From contig NZ_LMHZ01000023.1 in the NCBI RefSeq assembly GCF_001428545.1, positions 262,235 through 317,977 of the forward strand: 55,743 nt of DNA. Reading direction: 5' to 3'. The stretch is from Noviherbaspirillum sp. Root189. Lineage in GTDB: Bacteria > Pseudomonadota > Gammaproteobacteria > Burkholderiales > Burkholderiaceae_D. The notes under the pieces are model-generated. The model was not told the origin of the DNA, made no database searches, and saw only the letters and a program-made list of their open reading frames with translations. Below, piece by piece: positions 16,176 through 26,118 of this stretch; position 1 is the stretch's first letter, and every line of letters starts with the position of its first letter. A program made the position numbers and the translations under genes.

Positions 16176-17747
16176 TTACTCGCTCACCGTCCCCTCGCCT
16201 GGCTTCATCGGCTCCTCGGGCAATGCCAGCTTTTTCAGTCCGGATAAAGCCGGCCCCTCAAGCACCGTACCCTCGACCGAGAAGCGACTGCCATGACATG
16301 GGCAGTCCCATGTGCGCTCCGCCTGGTTGAAATGCACCAGGCATTTCATATGGGTGCAGACCGGGGAAACCACATGCAGCTGATATGCCTCGTCGCGATA
16401 GACCGCCAGCTTGTTGCCGGATACCTCGACAATCCGCCCTTCCCCGCGCGCGACCTCGGAAATCTCTTTCGCTTCCGGTGCTTTCAGATAGTCCTTCACG
16501 TAATAGCTGGCGATGTTCAGGTTTTCCTTGATGAAAGTCGGTGCCGCCTTCATCGGATTGAAACGACGCGGCGTGTATAGCTCGGCGTATGGATTGCTCA
16601 CCCCATTGATTTCGTCGGCAATCATCATGGCGGCAACCGTACCGTAAGTAAGCCCGTCCGCGGCAAAACCCGTCGCATGCAGGAGTCGCGACCCGGCGGT
16701 CATTCTGCCGATATAAGGCAAGCTGTCGGCCGGCCGGTATTGCTGGGCGGACCAGCGATAGGCAACGTCGCCGCTATTAAAATTCCGGCGCAGCACAGCT
16801 TCAAGCTTTAGATATTCTGCCTGCGCATCTTCCTTCTGCCCGGTCTTGTGCTTGCCGCCGATGATCAATACATGCGGTGTGCCATCAATTTCGACCAGGC
16901 GCGTTGAATGTTTCTCGGGACCGGCGCTCCAGAAAATCCCGCCAGACAGCTGCGCTTCGTGCAAGGGTGCAGCGACCGCGTATTCCCGGTACACGCCCAG
17001 CTCGGTATGCAACAGGCTGATGCCCAGCGGGGTATGCGTTGCCATCACAATATGCTGTGCACGCACCCTGCCCTGCAGTGTCTTGATCAGGCCAATGTCT
17101 TCATCGACATCGGTGACCGGGCTCATTTCATAGATTTCGCAACGGCCCGACCGGATCGCCGAAGCCAGTTGCCGCACATAGCTGAGCGGATGGAATTGCG
17201 CCTGGTTGGAGACGATCAGCGCCTTATGCACCGGATAAGGAACCGGCAGGTCATTGCTGATCCTTGCCTGCAGGCCAAAGCGCATTGCCGCCTGGTATTC
17301 GTGTTCAATGGTGTTGTTGGCGGTCGGATCGGCATTCATGCTGTAGAGCGTCCATGGTTGCCGCGAAAAGCCGCATTGAACGTTGTGCTGGTGCACCAGG
17401 CTTTCGATGAGGTCAACCGCGCGGCGACGCGAATCAACCACTTGCCGCGTCTTGAGCTCTCCCCATTTGGCACTCAGCTTATGGAGATTCTGGTCGACCG
17501 TCGCATACAGGTTGCCGGTCGAGTGGCCGGTCGTGCCGGACCCGATCTGCGCAGCTTCCAGCACCGCGACCCGCAGATTGGACTGCGCGAGCAAGGCGGC
17601 AGTCGTAATCCCGGTTATACCGCCGCCAATGATCGCCACATCAACGTCGATCTCCGCAGCCAGTGCCGGAAAATCGGGCTTGGGCGAAGCTGCTTCCCAG
17701 ATCGGTCTGCGGGCCAGGGCAAAGCCGGTATTGTCGTCAAGGTCCAT
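16176..17747 (-). CDS. FAD-dependent oxidoreductase fused to a Rieske 2Fe-2S domain
   Basis: 523 residues. The N-terminal DAO-type FAD domain begins VDVAIIGGGITGITTAALLA and continues with ATVDQNLHKL and HATGFAADGLTYGT. The final ~100 residues form a Rieske domain with ligands in CTHMKC and CPCHGSRF. This architecture resembles gamma-glutamylputrescine-oxidase-like proteins with Rieske tails, but the substrate is unknown. No signal peptide. Last gene of the leftward carbamoyltransferase operon, 14 bases after the lipoprotein gene, so electron transfer may be coupled to envelope or glycan chemistry. Confidence 0.88.
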   Translation of the reverse strand: MDLDDNTGFALARRPIWEAASPKPDFPALAAEIDVDVAIIGGGITGITTAALLAQSNLRVAVLEAAQIGSGTTGHSTGNLYATVDQNLHKLSAKWGELKTRQVVDSRRRAVDLIESLVHQHNVQCGFSRQPWTLYSMNADPTANNTIEHEYQAAMRFGLQARISNDLPVPYPVHKALIVSNQAQFHPLSYVRQLASAIRSGRCEIYEMSPVTDVDEDIGLIKTLQGRVRAQHIVMATHTPLGISLLHTELGVYREYAVAAPLHEAQLSGGIFWSAGPEKHSTRLVEIDGTPHVLIIGGKHKTGQKEDAQAEYLKLEAVLRRNFNSGDVAYRWSAQQYRPADSLPYIGRMTAGSRLLHATGFAADGLTYGTVAAMMIADEINGVSNPYAELYTPRRFNPMKAAPTFIKENLNIASYYVKDYLKAPEAKEISEVARGEGRIVEVSGNKLAVYRDEAYQLHVVSPVCTHMKCLVHFNQAERTWDCPCHGSRFSVEGTVLEGPALSGLKKLALPEEPMKPGEGTVSE

Positions 17748-17761
17748 GATGTTTTCCTTGT

Positions 17762-18022
17762 TCAGATTAAACCAGGCACCCGGGGCATCGGCCGTGCGGG
17801 CACAATGAACGGTACGGTCACCACCTCTCCCTCCGGCACGTCGTTGCTATCGTCATCATCAATGGCCGGGATATGTACTGTGGGCCGTGGCATGGCTTGT
17901 GGTAGCGGTGGATCGGTGCGCCGCTCACTGCATGCGACGGTTGCCAGCGCCAGTGCGGCAAGCAGAAGGGAGGACGTCCAGCTGATGCGATTTTTCTTCC
18001 AGGACTCGGGGGAATGTTTCAT
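17762..18022 (-). CDS. Small Pro-rich lipoprotein
   Basis: 86 residues. A charged N-terminus, SSLLLAALALATVACSERR as lipoprotein signal with lipobox TVAC near residue 31, then a Pro/Asp-rich mature chain (DDDDSNDVPEGEVVTVPFIVP) with no known domain. It lies 40 bases after the epimerase stop and 14 before the FAD-Rieske gene, so it belongs to that operon. A small triplicated GGTTAAGCGG-like tract at 18041-18070 separates it from the epimerase gene. Confidence 0.7.
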   Translation of the reverse strand: MKHSPESWKKNRISWTSSLLLAALALATVACSERRTDPPLPQAMPRPTVHIPAIDDDDSNDVPEGEVVTVPFIVPARPMPRVPGLI

Positions 18023-18062
18023 GGGCTTGCCTTGCGCTCTGGTTAAGAGGGGTTAAGCGGGG

Positions 18063-19103
18063 TTAAGCGGGTGACGGTGATCCGCCATGCAAGCCCTGTT
18101 CCTGCATGCCGGTCGTGAAGCCGGCCGGGACATCAACATCCTCATCATCGAGCCCGGCACGCATTCCCTTGAAGTAATCGATCGTGCGCTGCAATCCCTC
18201 ATCAAGACTGACCCTGGGTTCCCATTCGAGCACGCTGCGTGCGAGCGAGATGTCCGGCTTGCGGCGTACCGGGTCATCGCTGGGCAAGGGTTTGAACACA
18301 ATACTCGAGCGCGAGTTGCTCAAGGCAATCACCCGTTCGGCCAGTTCGAGCATGGTGTGTTCGGTCGGGTTGCCCAGGTTGACAGGACCGCAAAATCCGT
18401 CCGGGCTATTCATCAACTTGTCGAATGCAGCGATCAGATCATCGACATAACAGAACGAGCGCGTCTGCGAACCGTCGCCGTAGATCGTCAGCGGCGCATT
18501 GGACAATGCCTGCATGATGAAATTGGACACGACCCGCCCATCATTGGGGTGCATGCGCGGACCGTAGGTATTGAAGATGCGCGCGATCTTGACATGGAGA
18601 TTGTGCTGGCGCCGGTAATCCATGAACAGGGTTTCCGCGCAGCGCTTGCCTTCGTCATAGCAGGAGCGGATGCCGATCGGATTGACATGTCCCCAATAGT
18701 GTTCGGTCTGCGGATGCACCTGGGGATCGCCATAGACTTCACTGGTGGATGCCTGCAGGATCTTGGCCTTCACCCGTTTGGCGAGGCCCAGCATATTGAT
18801 CGCCCCGTGCACACTGGTCTTGGTTGTCTGTACCGGATCGTTCTGGTAATGCACAGGCGACGCCGGGCAGGCCAGGTTATAGATTTCATCGACCTCGACG
18901 TACAGCGGAAAAGTAACATCGTGCCGCATCAGTTCAAATCGCGGATGCGCAAGCAGATTTGAAATATTGTGCTTGCTGCCTGTGTAAAAATTATCGACGC
19001 ACAACACGTCGTGGCCCTGGCGCAGCAGGTATTCGCACAAATGCGAGCCAAGGAAGCCGGCGCCGCCGGTCACGAGAATACGTTTGCAGTCGGCTTCTTT
19101 CAT
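18063..19103 (-). CDS. NAD-dependent epimerase, UDP-glucuronate decarboxylase (UXS) type
   Basis: 346 residues, extended [23 protein letters not shown] is the NAD-binding site, the catalytic Tyr/Lys are in [15 protein letters not shown], and [16 protein letters not shown] plus [12 protein letters not shown] are the sugar-nucleotide motifs typical of UDP-xylose synthase. The preserved EVYGDP and SCYDEGKR strings support UXS, which makes UDP-xylose from UDP-glucuronate; other UDP-sugar epimerases are possible. It overlaps the GT9 gene by four bases (ATGA). The tail ([13 protein letters not shown]) is an unusual extension past the family end. Confidence 0.88.
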   Translation of the reverse strand: MKEADCKRILVTGGAGFLGSHLCEYLLRQGHDVLCVDNFYTGSKHNISNLLAHPRFELMRHDVTFPLYVEVDEIYNLACPASPVHYQNDPVQTTKTSVHGAINMLGLAKRVKAKILQASTSEVYGDPQVHPQTEHYWGHVNPIGIRSCYDEGKRCAETLFMDYRRQHNLHVKIARIFNTYGPRMHPNDGRVVSNFIMQALSNAPLTIYGDGSQTRSFCYVDDLIAAFDKLMNSPDGFCGPVNLGNPTEHTMLELAERVIALSNSRSSIVFKPLPSDDPVRRKPDISLARSVLEWEPRVSLDEGLQRTIDYFKGMRAGLDDEDVDVPAGFTTGMQEQGLHGGSPSPA

Positions 19104-20260
19104 GAATGCATTTCCCTTAGAGCTGATTTTGATGGATTCAGTGTGTTCAAGCGGTTCGCCGCGTTTGACAGGTGTGCTTGCTCATCGAGAAGACTAGCAG
19201 CCATCCCGAAAACCTGATCCACCGTGACATCCTGCGCGCACTGGTGTCCGATCGGACATACCAGGTGCATGCAGGGTCGGCATGCGACTGGTGCCGCGAT
19301 GACACGATGACGCGAGCGGTCGAGCGGCGCCCAGCGGACCGCGTCCGACCCGCAGGACACAATGACGCTGAGCGTCGCCACCGCCGCCGCGACATGTGAA
19401 ATGCCGGTATCGTTGGACACCACCAGCCTCGCTTGCGACAGCAAGGCGGCAAGGCCGCCAAGGTCCGTCTTGCCGCAGAGATTGCGCGCGGGCAAGCGCA
19501 TGGCGCGCTGCACGGCGTTCACCACATCGGCCTCATCCGGCGATCCGGTCAACACCACCTGCAATCCGGTCAGTGCAAGGCGATCGGCCACTTCCGCAAA
19601 ACGCTGCGGCAGCCAGCGCCGCGATGGCAAGCGCGCACCGGGATGAACACAGACATAGGTGCCTGGCGCCGGCAGATCGGAAACGCTCTGCTGCAAGGAC
19701 GTGACATCGGCCTCGGTCAACGGAAATTCCAGCTGCTCGCCCTGTGCCGGCACACCGAGAAATTCCATCAGGCGCAGGAACCGCAATACCTCATGCTCGC
19801 GTTCATCCCACAGCGCGAAAGTTTGCGGGTCCGGACAATACTCGCCGGGTGCGATATAGCCGGCATTACGCTGTGCACCCATCAATACCGTCAGCGGATT
19901 GCTGAGGCCGCCGCTGCCGTGCATCTGGATCGCCAGATCGAAGCGCCTGGCCTGTGCGTCGGCAAGGAAGGCGGGAAAAGCATCGATGCGTGCCTCCTGC
20001 TCCGGAAAACCCGGATAGCCGGGAAACACCAGCAGCTCGTCGATGTATTGGCTGAAGCGGCTAACAAAGCTTGCGGCCCACGGCATACCAATCAGCGTAA
20101 TACGTGCATCCGGTGCGGCTGCACGCAACGCGCGCAAGGCCGGCACCGTGCACAGCATGTCGCCTAACTGCAATGCCCGGAATACCGCGATGTTTTGCAC
20201 GGACGGGTTGACGATGGACTGCCTCTCCGGCAGGCCGATAATGTGCGTCGTCCCCGTCAT
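19100..20260 (-). CDS. Glycosyltransferase family 9 (heptosyltransferase-like)
   Basis: 386 residues, GT-B fold. [20 protein letters not shown] is the N-terminal motif, [24 protein letters not shown] the donor-site region and [15 protein letters not shown] the conserved D-x-G-x-x-H motif. Relatives transfer ADP-heptose in LPS core assembly, but this protein stands in a carbamoyltransferase operon outside a core-LPS cluster. The start at 20260 overlaps the carbamoyltransferase stop by four bases; the frame extends upstream inside that gene without support. The Cys-rich tail ([15 protein letters not shown]) is unlike typical WaaC/WaaF and could hold a metal. Confidence 0.85.
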   Translation of the reverse strand: MTGTTHIIGLPERQSIVNPSVQNIAVFRALQLGDMLCTVPALRALRAAAPDARITLIGMPWAASFVSRFSQYIDELLVFPGYPGFPEQEARIDAFPAFLADAQARRFDLAIQMHGSGGLSNPLTVLMGAQRNAGYIAPGEYCPDPQTFALWDEREHEVLRFLRLMEFLGVPAQGEQLEFPLTEADVTSLQQSVSDLPAPGTYVCVHPGARLPSRRWLPQRFAEVADRLALTGLQVVLTGSPDEADVVNAVQRAMRLPARNLCGKTDLGGLAALLSQARLVVSNDTGISHVAAAVATLSVIVSCGSDAVRWAPLDRSRHRVIAAPVACRPCMHLVCPIGHQCAQDVTVDQVFGMAASLLDEQAHLSNAANRLNTLNPSKSALREMHS

Positions 20261-21972
20261 GGCTTCTGCACGATGAAGGAACCGATGGCCAATGCATCGA
20301 GCGGTGTCGTGCAGAATGATTCGACAGCGTCGCGCGGACTGCATACCACCGGTTCGCCGCGTGTATTGAACGAGGTATTGATCAGTACCGGCACCCCCGA
20401 ACGTTCTGCAAATGCCGTGAGCAGATCGTAATACGCCGGATTCTGCGAGCGGTTGATGGTCTGGATGCGTGCGGTGCCATCGACGTGGCGCACCGCCGGA
20501 ATCTTGTCTTCCTTGTCGGCACGCACGTCGTACACAAAAACCATGAAAGGCGACACATCGCCGTCGACGAACCAGTTGGCGGCTTCTTCCTCCAGCACTA
20601 CCGGCGCCACGGGACGGAAGTCTTCCCTGTCCTTGATGGTATTGAGGCGCTGCTGCATAGCCGGATCGAGTGGCGAGGCAAGAATGGAACGCGCACCGAG
20701 TGCGCGCGGGCCAAATTCCATGCGTCCCTGGAACCAGCCGATGACCTTGTTTTGCATCAGCAACTCGGCGACCTCCTTCGACAAGTTGTCGGCACGGCGG
20801 TAGCTGAGCTTGGCCTGCTTCAGGAATTCCTCGATTTCATCATCGTCATACGATGGGCCAAGGAAGGCATGGTCCATTTGCCAGCTACGCTTGGACATGC
20901 CACGTTGTTGGCCATCGATCCACAGTGCAGCACCCAGCGATGTACCCGAATCTCCCGATGCCGGCTGCACCCACACTTTCTTGAAAGGACCACGGTCGCG
21001 CACCCTCGCATTCATCACGCAGTTCAGTGCGACACCACCCGCCATCGCGAGCTTCTCTGCACCGGTCTGCTCGTGCAGCCAGTGCACCATCTTCAGCACC
21101 GTTTCTTCGAGCACGATCTGCAGCGACGACGCGATGTTCATGTGATGCTGGGTAAACTCCGCGCCGCGTTCGCGTGCCGGACCGAACAGCTCAGCCCAGT
21201 TCGCGGGATTGACTTCGTAGTCGCCATCGCCGCGATATTGCAGGATGTCATGAAACTGTTCGGCGAACACCGGCTTGCCGTAAGAGGCCAGCGCCATGAC
21301 TTTGTATTCATCGGAAGAATGCAGGAAGCCGAGGTAGTCGGTGACGTTTTCGTAGAGCAGACCAAGCGAATGCGGCAGGTTGACCTGCTTGAGCCGGTGA
21401 TAACGCCGGTCCTGGTAATAGCCGTAACTGGTGGTCGCCATTTCGCCCCGGCCATCCATGGTAAGCACCGCGCATTCGTCGAAGGGAGCGGCAAGAAACG
21501 CGCTCGCTTCATGCGCAAGGTGATGTTCGACGAAGTGCCATTTGAACGGGCCATCGTGCTGCACACCGCGAAAACGTTTGCGGATATGATGCGGTGCACC
21601 GCTTGCCAGCTGGCGTGGCGCATTGACGATGGACGACAGGAATAAAGGATCCCAGGGTGACAGCCAGTCGCTCTTGTGCGCGGAAGGCTCCAGCGGCAGC
21701 GTGATGGTTTCATTGCCCTTGCGCTCACCGAGCAGCAGCCATGGATTGTACGAATACGCGACATGGTCCACGTCAGCTAGTGCGATACCGCCTTCCTTCA
21801 GGCAATAGTCGATCGCATGGAAAGGGAGCTGCCATGTTGAAAACGGCACCGGCCGTTTTCCGTGCTTGATGCGAGTGAAACGTTCCTCTTCCGCAGCGGC
21901 GATGACTTCACCGTCGCGGACCAGGGTAGCAGAACAATCATGGTAAGCAGCATTGATTCCAAGCGTATACAC
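20257..21972 (-). CDS. NodU/CmcH-family carbamoyltransferase
   Basis: 571 residues, two domains. N-terminal Kae1-like part: TLGINAAYHDCSATLVRDG, AAAEEERFTRIKHGKRPVP, with metal ligands in FVEHHLAHEASAF and GGVALNCVMNARV. C-terminal YrdC-like part: GRMEFGPRALGARSILASP, FRPVAPVVLEEEA and PVLINTSFNTRGEPVVCSP. The enzyme transfers carbamoyl from carbamoyl phosphate, via an adenylate, to a hydroxyl, often on a sugar. The start is GTG at 21972 with GGAGGG just upstream; it begins MYTLGINAAYHD as usual. It heads the operon carbamoyltransferase-GT9-epimerase-lipoprotein-FAD/Rieske. Confidence 0.92.
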   Translation of the reverse strand: MYTLGINAAYHDCSATLVRDGEVIAAAEEERFTRIKHGKRPVPFSTWQLPFHAIDYCLKEGGIALADVDHVAYSYNPWLLLGERKGNETITLPLEPSAHKSDWLSPWDPLFLSSIVNAPRQLASGAPHHIRKRFRGVQHDGPFKWHFVEHHLAHEASAFLAAPFDECAVLTMDGRGEMATTSYGYYQDRRYHRLKQVNLPHSLGLLYENVTDYLGFLHSSDEYKVMALASYGKPVFAEQFHDILQYRGDGDYEVNPANWAELFGPARERGAEFTQHHMNIASSLQIVLEETVLKMVHWLHEQTGAEKLAMAGGVALNCVMNARVRDRGPFKKVWVQPASGDSGTSLGAALWIDGQQRGMSKRSWQMDHAFLGPSYDDDEIEEFLKQAKLSYRRADNLSKEVAELLMQNKVIGWFQGRMEFGPRALGARSILASPLDPAMQQRLNTIKDREDFRPVAPVVLEEEAANWFVDGDVSPFMVFVYDVRADKEDKIPAVRHVDGTARIQTINRSQNPAYYDLLTAFAERSGVPVLINTSFNTRGEPVVCSPRDAVESFCTTPLDALAIGSFIVQKP

Positions 21973-22195
21973 ATTTCCCTCCGGAGTTGGATTTGCCGTG
22001 CAGGTAGTGCTCAAGCGACAGGATGCGCGGAGCCGACGGCGTAATGCAGGACATCGCAATGTATGGACAATTAAGCAAGCGATATACCTATGCCGAATGT
22101 GCGTCCTTTGTCCATGGAACAGTCATCCAGAGTGATACCGCAGGAGAATTTGCACGTAACTTCTACAGGCGTATGTAATTAAGACACTGTGGCAT

Positions 22196-22513
22196 TTACC
22201 TTCCGGCCGCATGAGCGGTGCCGGAAGGATTTTCCTGAGTGGTAGCCTGCCGCTGGGCATGTCGCTTGTTGCTGAGATAGATAAATTCACCTACCACGGC
22301 GGTCAGAAACATGAAAAAGTTAGTAAAGACGAACACCCAGTTATCCACCAGGTAACTGTAAATCGTGAAGCCAAATGATGCGCTCAACTGACCAATAAAT
22401 AGCCACTTGGATACACCATCGACGCGCTTGGTGCGCCACTGCGTATAGACCTGCCTGGAAATCGTCGACACGAGTACGAGCGAACTGATCCAGCCGACAA
22501 TATCGGCATTCAT
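22196..22513 (-). CDS. SemiSWEET-like three-helix membrane protein
   Basis: 105 residues with three hydrophobic segments: ADIVGWISSLVLVSTISRQVY, KWLFIGQLSASFGFTIYSYLV and WVFVFTNFFMFLTAVVGEFIY. The layout fits PQ-loop/MtN3 half-transporters (SemiSWEET), which dimerise to pass sugars. The classical PQ pair is not obvious, since the helix reads SRQVYTQWRTK, so the assignment is tentative. The start at 22513 has AAAGGAG before it. The Gln/Thr/Ala-rich tail is disordered. It lies 223 bases upstream of the carbamoyltransferase start on the same strand. Confidence 0.7.
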   Translation of the reverse strand: MNADIVGWISSLVLVSTISRQVYTQWRTKRVDGVSKWLFIGQLSASFGFTIYSYLVDNWVFVFTNFFMFLTAVVGEFIYLSNKRHAQRQATTQENPSGTAHAAGR

Positions 22514-22860
22514 TGTGACTCCTTTCAAAATGGAAGAGCTGATAAGCTATCCGGGGTGCGCGCCGCAATCGTCATGCCTGCTTGCGAGATTTTCTTGAAG
22601 GAATGGTTTCCGTTGCGCCGTCCCTGTAGTCCGTATCAGCGTCACGAAGACACGATGACGTATAGAAAAGCAGGTGCCCGGAACTTGTGTGCCTGCACAA
22701 GTATCCCATTCCCTTCACCGGCGACTACCATCAACTCCTACCCTGGCCTGACCTGGCCTGAAATAGCTCCGGAATAAATTTCAGCGCCCAGGTGTAAGGA
22801 TTACAGTGATCAATACCGAGGCGGCGAGCCGGAATCGCCACCCTGAAGGACACAAGCCTT
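22514..22860. other. Divergent promoter region, no gene seen
   Basis: About 350 bases between the leftward SemiSWEET-like gene and the rightward ABC exporter. Open frames here are short and lack coding character. No clear hairpin or operator was found by eye. Confidence 0.5.
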
Positions 22861-24663
22861 ATGTCGGATGCAAGCACGGAAAAAGGCGGTGATATCAACG
22901 TCGTGAAAGACCTGTGGCGAGTCGTGTCCGCCTTTCGCGGCAGGATTTTCCTCGCACTTTTTTTCCTGATCCTCGCCAAGCTGGCGGTCGTGTCGGTTCC
23001 GCTGGCGCTCAAGCGCATCGTCGATGAACTGTCACGGCCCGAGCATATCGTCGCCCTGCCCGTCGTTCTGCTGATCGGCTATGCGCTGCTGCGCTTTGCC
23101 AGCACTCTGTTTAATGAACTACGCGACCTGTCGTTCTCGCGGGTGACCCAGCATACGGTGGCCACCTATGCACTGAATACCTTTTCCCATTTACATGCAC
23201 TCGGTGCGCGCTTCCATGCAAAGCGGCGGATCGGCGGCCTGCTTCCCGACATTGATCGCGGCACCAATGGCATCGCGTTCCTGCTCGGTGTCGGTCTGTT
23301 CACGCTGGTGCCGACCCTGCTCGAAATCGGCATGGTCATCGCCATCATGACAGCCCGGTACAGTGACTGGTTTACCGTGATACTCGGCGTGACCTTTCTG
23401 ATTTATTGCGGCTTCACGCTGATCTTTACGCAGCGTCGATCCATCTTCCAGCGGCGCGTGAACCGGCTGGACTCGAATGCAAAGAGCTTGCTGGCCGACA
23501 GTCTGATCAATTACGACGCGGTCAAATACTTCACCAATGAGCGCGGCGAAGCACAGCGCTTCCAGCACATCATGGATAACTGGGCAGAGGCAGCGGTGAC
23601 CAACCAGCGCGCCTTGTTTATCCTGCACGTCGGCCAGAGCGCAATCATTGCGATGGGCGTCGCCTCGGTGATGCTGCTTGCAGGAAAATTCGTACTCACA
23701 CGCGAGATGACTGTCGGCGACCTTATCCTGATCAATGCCTATGTGATCCAGATCTGTCTCCCGCTCAATGCCCTCGGCTTCGTCTACCGCGAAGCAAAAG
23801 ATGCACTGGTCAATGCGGAAAAGCTCTTCCAGTTGCTGCGTGAAAAACCGGAAATCGATGAAGCACCCGGTCTGCCTTCACTCAAGGTGACACGCGGCGA
23901 GGTCCTCTTCGACAACGTCGTGTTTGCCTATGAAGCGGCACGCCCGATCCTGCACGGCATCAGCTTCCGCATACCGCCCGGCGGCACGGTGGCCGTAGTC
24001 GGCGGCAGCGGCTCGGGAAAATCCACGCTGGCGCGCCTGCTGCTGCGCTTCTATGAAGTCGGCGGGGGAAGCATCAGCATCGATGACCAGGATATTCGCG
24101 GTGTCAACAGCAGCAGTCTGCGGCTTGCCATCGGCGTGGTTCCACAGGAAGCACTGCTGTTTAACGATACCATTGCATTCAATATCGGCTACGGACGCAA
24201 CGGCGCCACCATGGAGGAAATTGTCGCCGCCGCCAAGGCCGCGCATGTACACGAATTGATCGACTCCCTGCCGCACAAGTACGAGACCCAGGTTGGCGAA
24301 CGCGGCGTCATGCTGTCAGGCGGCGAGAAACAACGGATAGCCATTGCGCGCGCGATTCTCAAGAATCCACCCCTGCTCATCTTCGACGAGGCCACTTCCG
24401 CCCTCGATACGGCATCGGAGCAGGCGATCCAGCATGAGCTGGACCAGCTTTCCGAAAACCGCACGACCTTGGTCATTGCGCACCGGCTTTCCACCGTAGT
24501 AGATGCCACTGAAATTCTGGTCATGGAACGCGGGCGCATCATCGAACGCGGCAGCCATGCAAAACTGTTACAGCAAGGCGGTGCTTACGCGCGACTGTGG
24601 CAATTGCAGCAGCGCGAGGATGACCAGCAACGCATTGACCATGCCCTGCATTCCATGGACTGA
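22861..24663 (+). CDS. ATM1/HMT-type ABC half-exporter
   Basis: 600 residues. N-terminal transmembrane domain with six helices to about residue 320, then an ATPase domain: Walker A VVGGSGSGKSTLARLLLRFY, Q-loop GVVPQEALLFND, signature MLSGGEKQR, Walker B PLLIFDEATSALD and switch VIAHRLST. The fused half-transporter and motifs such as VKYFTNERGEAQRF match the ATM1/heavy-metal-tolerance branch, which exports glutathione-linked compounds in relatives. Placement among glycosyltransferases would also allow export of a glycan or lipid-linked unit. ATG at 22861; AAGGAC lies about ten bases upstream. Confidence 0.88.
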   Translation: MSDASTEKGGDINVVKDLWRVVSAFRGRIFLALFFLILAKLAVVSVPLALKRIVDELSRPEHIVALPVVLLIGYALLRFASTLFNELRDLSFSRVTQHTVATYALNTFSHLHALGARFHAKRRIGGLLPDIDRGTNGIAFLLGVGLFTLVPTLLEIGMVIAIMTARYSDWFTVILGVTFLIYCGFTLIFTQRRSIFQRRVNRLDSNAKSLLADSLINYDAVKYFTNERGEAQRFQHIMDNWAEAAVTNQRALFILHVGQSAIIAMGVASVMLLAGKFVLTREMTVGDLILINAYVIQICLPLNALGFVYREAKDALVNAEKLFQLLREKPEIDEAPGLPSLKVTRGEVLFDNVVFAYEAARPILHGISFRIPPGGTVAVVGGSGSGKSTLARLLLRFYEVGGGSISIDDQDIRGVNSSSLRLAIGVVPQEALLFNDTIAFNIGYGRNGATMEEIVAAAKAAHVHELIDSLPHKYETQVGERGVMLSGGEKQRIAIARAILKNPPLLIFDEATSALDTASEQAIQHELDQLSENRTTLVIAHRLSTVVDATEILVMERGRIIERGSHAKLLQQGGAYARLWQLQQREDDQQRIDHALHSMD

Positions 24664-24842
24664 GAACTTATCCGTGCTTGCCTGGCGGCCATGGAATTTG
24701 AGGCGGGTCAAGTGTGTGTAATGGAACAGGAATTGCATGTCAAACAAAACACCATACAGCAGCGCTTCGCGCTCGACCGGCGCCTCTACTCTGATAATCG
24801 ATTGGCGTGACCCCATTTAATGGTTCTTGCAGGACAGATTCC

Positions 24843-25979
24843 ATGTCAAAAATAATAGCATTTGATCGAAACCGTAAGAACATTGCTGCCGAACATACAG
24901 ATCGCGGCGTGCAGGCCGGCGGCGTGGTCATGCGCCGCCGTAATGGCGGGCCCGCAGTAACACCGATCAACATCGGCTCGGTCCAGGATGGATCGACGGC
25001 CAGTATCGCTGCATCGATCGTGGTCCCGACGCGCGGTCGGCCGCAACTGCTTAACCGCTGCCTCGCCAGCCTCGTATTGCAGAGCTTCGATCCCGATCGC
25101 TTTGAAATCATCATTGTCGATGACGGACCGAGCAACGACACCCGCGAAGTAGTCGCGGACTGGGCCGTGCATACCGAAGAAAAAGGGGGGCCGCAGGTCA
25201 CCTACATTCCCTCCATGGGTCCGCACGGTCCCGCCGCCGCCCGCAACCACGGCTGGCGCGCTGCACGCGGCGCGATCATCGCCTTTACCGACGACGACAC
25301 CATTGCGCGCGCCGACTGGCTGCGTAACGGCCTGCAGGCATTTGCCGACGATGTGCATGCTGTCTGCGGCCGCATAGTGATGCCGCTCGAACATACGCCG
25401 ACCGATTACGAACTCGATGCGAAGAATCTTGAAACCGCGGAGTTCGTCACCGCCAATTGCTTCTGCCGCAAAAAGGTGCTTGAAGACCTTGGCGGGTTCG
25501 ACGAGCGTTTCAGATTTGCCTGGCGCGAGGATTCAGACTTGCATTTCAGGCTGCTCGATTATCGGGCCAACATCGTACGCGAGCCCAATGCGGTGATGAT
25601 GCATCCGATACGTCCCGCTGGCTGGGGCGTGAGCCTGCAGCAGGTAAAGAAGGTACAGTTCGACGCCCTGCTCTACAAAAAGCATCCGACACTGTATCGC
25701 CGCAAGATCCGCGGCAAGCCGCGCTGGGATTTTTACCTGACAGTCGGTGCGCTGCTGGTCATGCTGGTGTCACTGCCCGCCGACGCCAAAGGCGTGACTG
25801 TCCTGTCCGGACTGGTGTGGGCATTCATGACAGTCCGTTTCTGCGTACAGCGCCTGCGCAAAACCTCGAAGGCACCCGGACATGTCCTGGAGATGCTCGT
25901 CACTTCCGCGTTGATCCCGCCCATGGCGGTGTTCTGGCGCGCGGTAGGCGCCTTCCGTTACAAAGTTGGCTTCCTTTGA
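24843..25979 (+). CDS. Membrane-anchored glycosyltransferase family 2
   Basis: 378 residues, GT-A fold. SIVVPTRGRPQLLNRCL opens the nucleotide-sugar domain; IIIVDDGPSNDT and FTDDDTIARADWL hold the Asp clusters for metal and donor; FAWREDSDLHFRLLD is the catalytic-base region. Two hydrophobic stretches near the C-terminus (LTVGALLVMLVSLPA and VTSALIPPMAVFWRAVG) suggest membrane attachment. The unusual N-terminal ~55 residues (MSKIIAFDRNRKN...) precede the domain and are low complexity. The start ATG at 24843 has AGGACAG before it; a GTG or ATG at 24807 is less likely. Follows the ABC exporter. Confidence 0.85.
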   Translation: MSKIIAFDRNRKNIAAEHTDRGVQAGGVVMRRRNGGPAVTPINIGSVQDGSTASIAASIVVPTRGRPQLLNRCLASLVLQSFDPDRFEIIIVDDGPSNDTREVVADWAVHTEEKGGPQVTYIPSMGPHGPAAARNHGWRAARGAIIAFTDDDTIARADWLRNGLQAFADDVHAVCGRIVMPLEHTPTDYELDAKNLETAEFVTANCFCRKKVLEDLGGFDERFRFAWREDSDLHFRLLDYRANIVREPNAVMMHPIRPAGWGVSLQQVKKVQFDALLYKKHPTLYRRKIRGKPRWDFYLTVGALLVMLVSLPADAKGVTVLSGLVWAFMTVRFCVQRLRKTSKAPGHVLEMLVTSALIPPMAVFWRAVGAFRYKVGFL

Positions 25980-26118
25980 ACTGCCTCATCCGGTCCGGCA
26001 CGACGAGCCGGACCATCGACTGATCAGTGTTCATCATCGCCGAATTACCGCAACACCGTGTCCGGCGCGATGAGCTTGCCGATTGAATTGCAGCTTCTGA
26101 ATCGCGGATATCCGGAAC

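Noticed and set aside
18041-18070. Three GGTTAAG-type repeats as possible operator
   Set aside because: They include the epimerase stop codon and are too short and GC-skewed to claim function.
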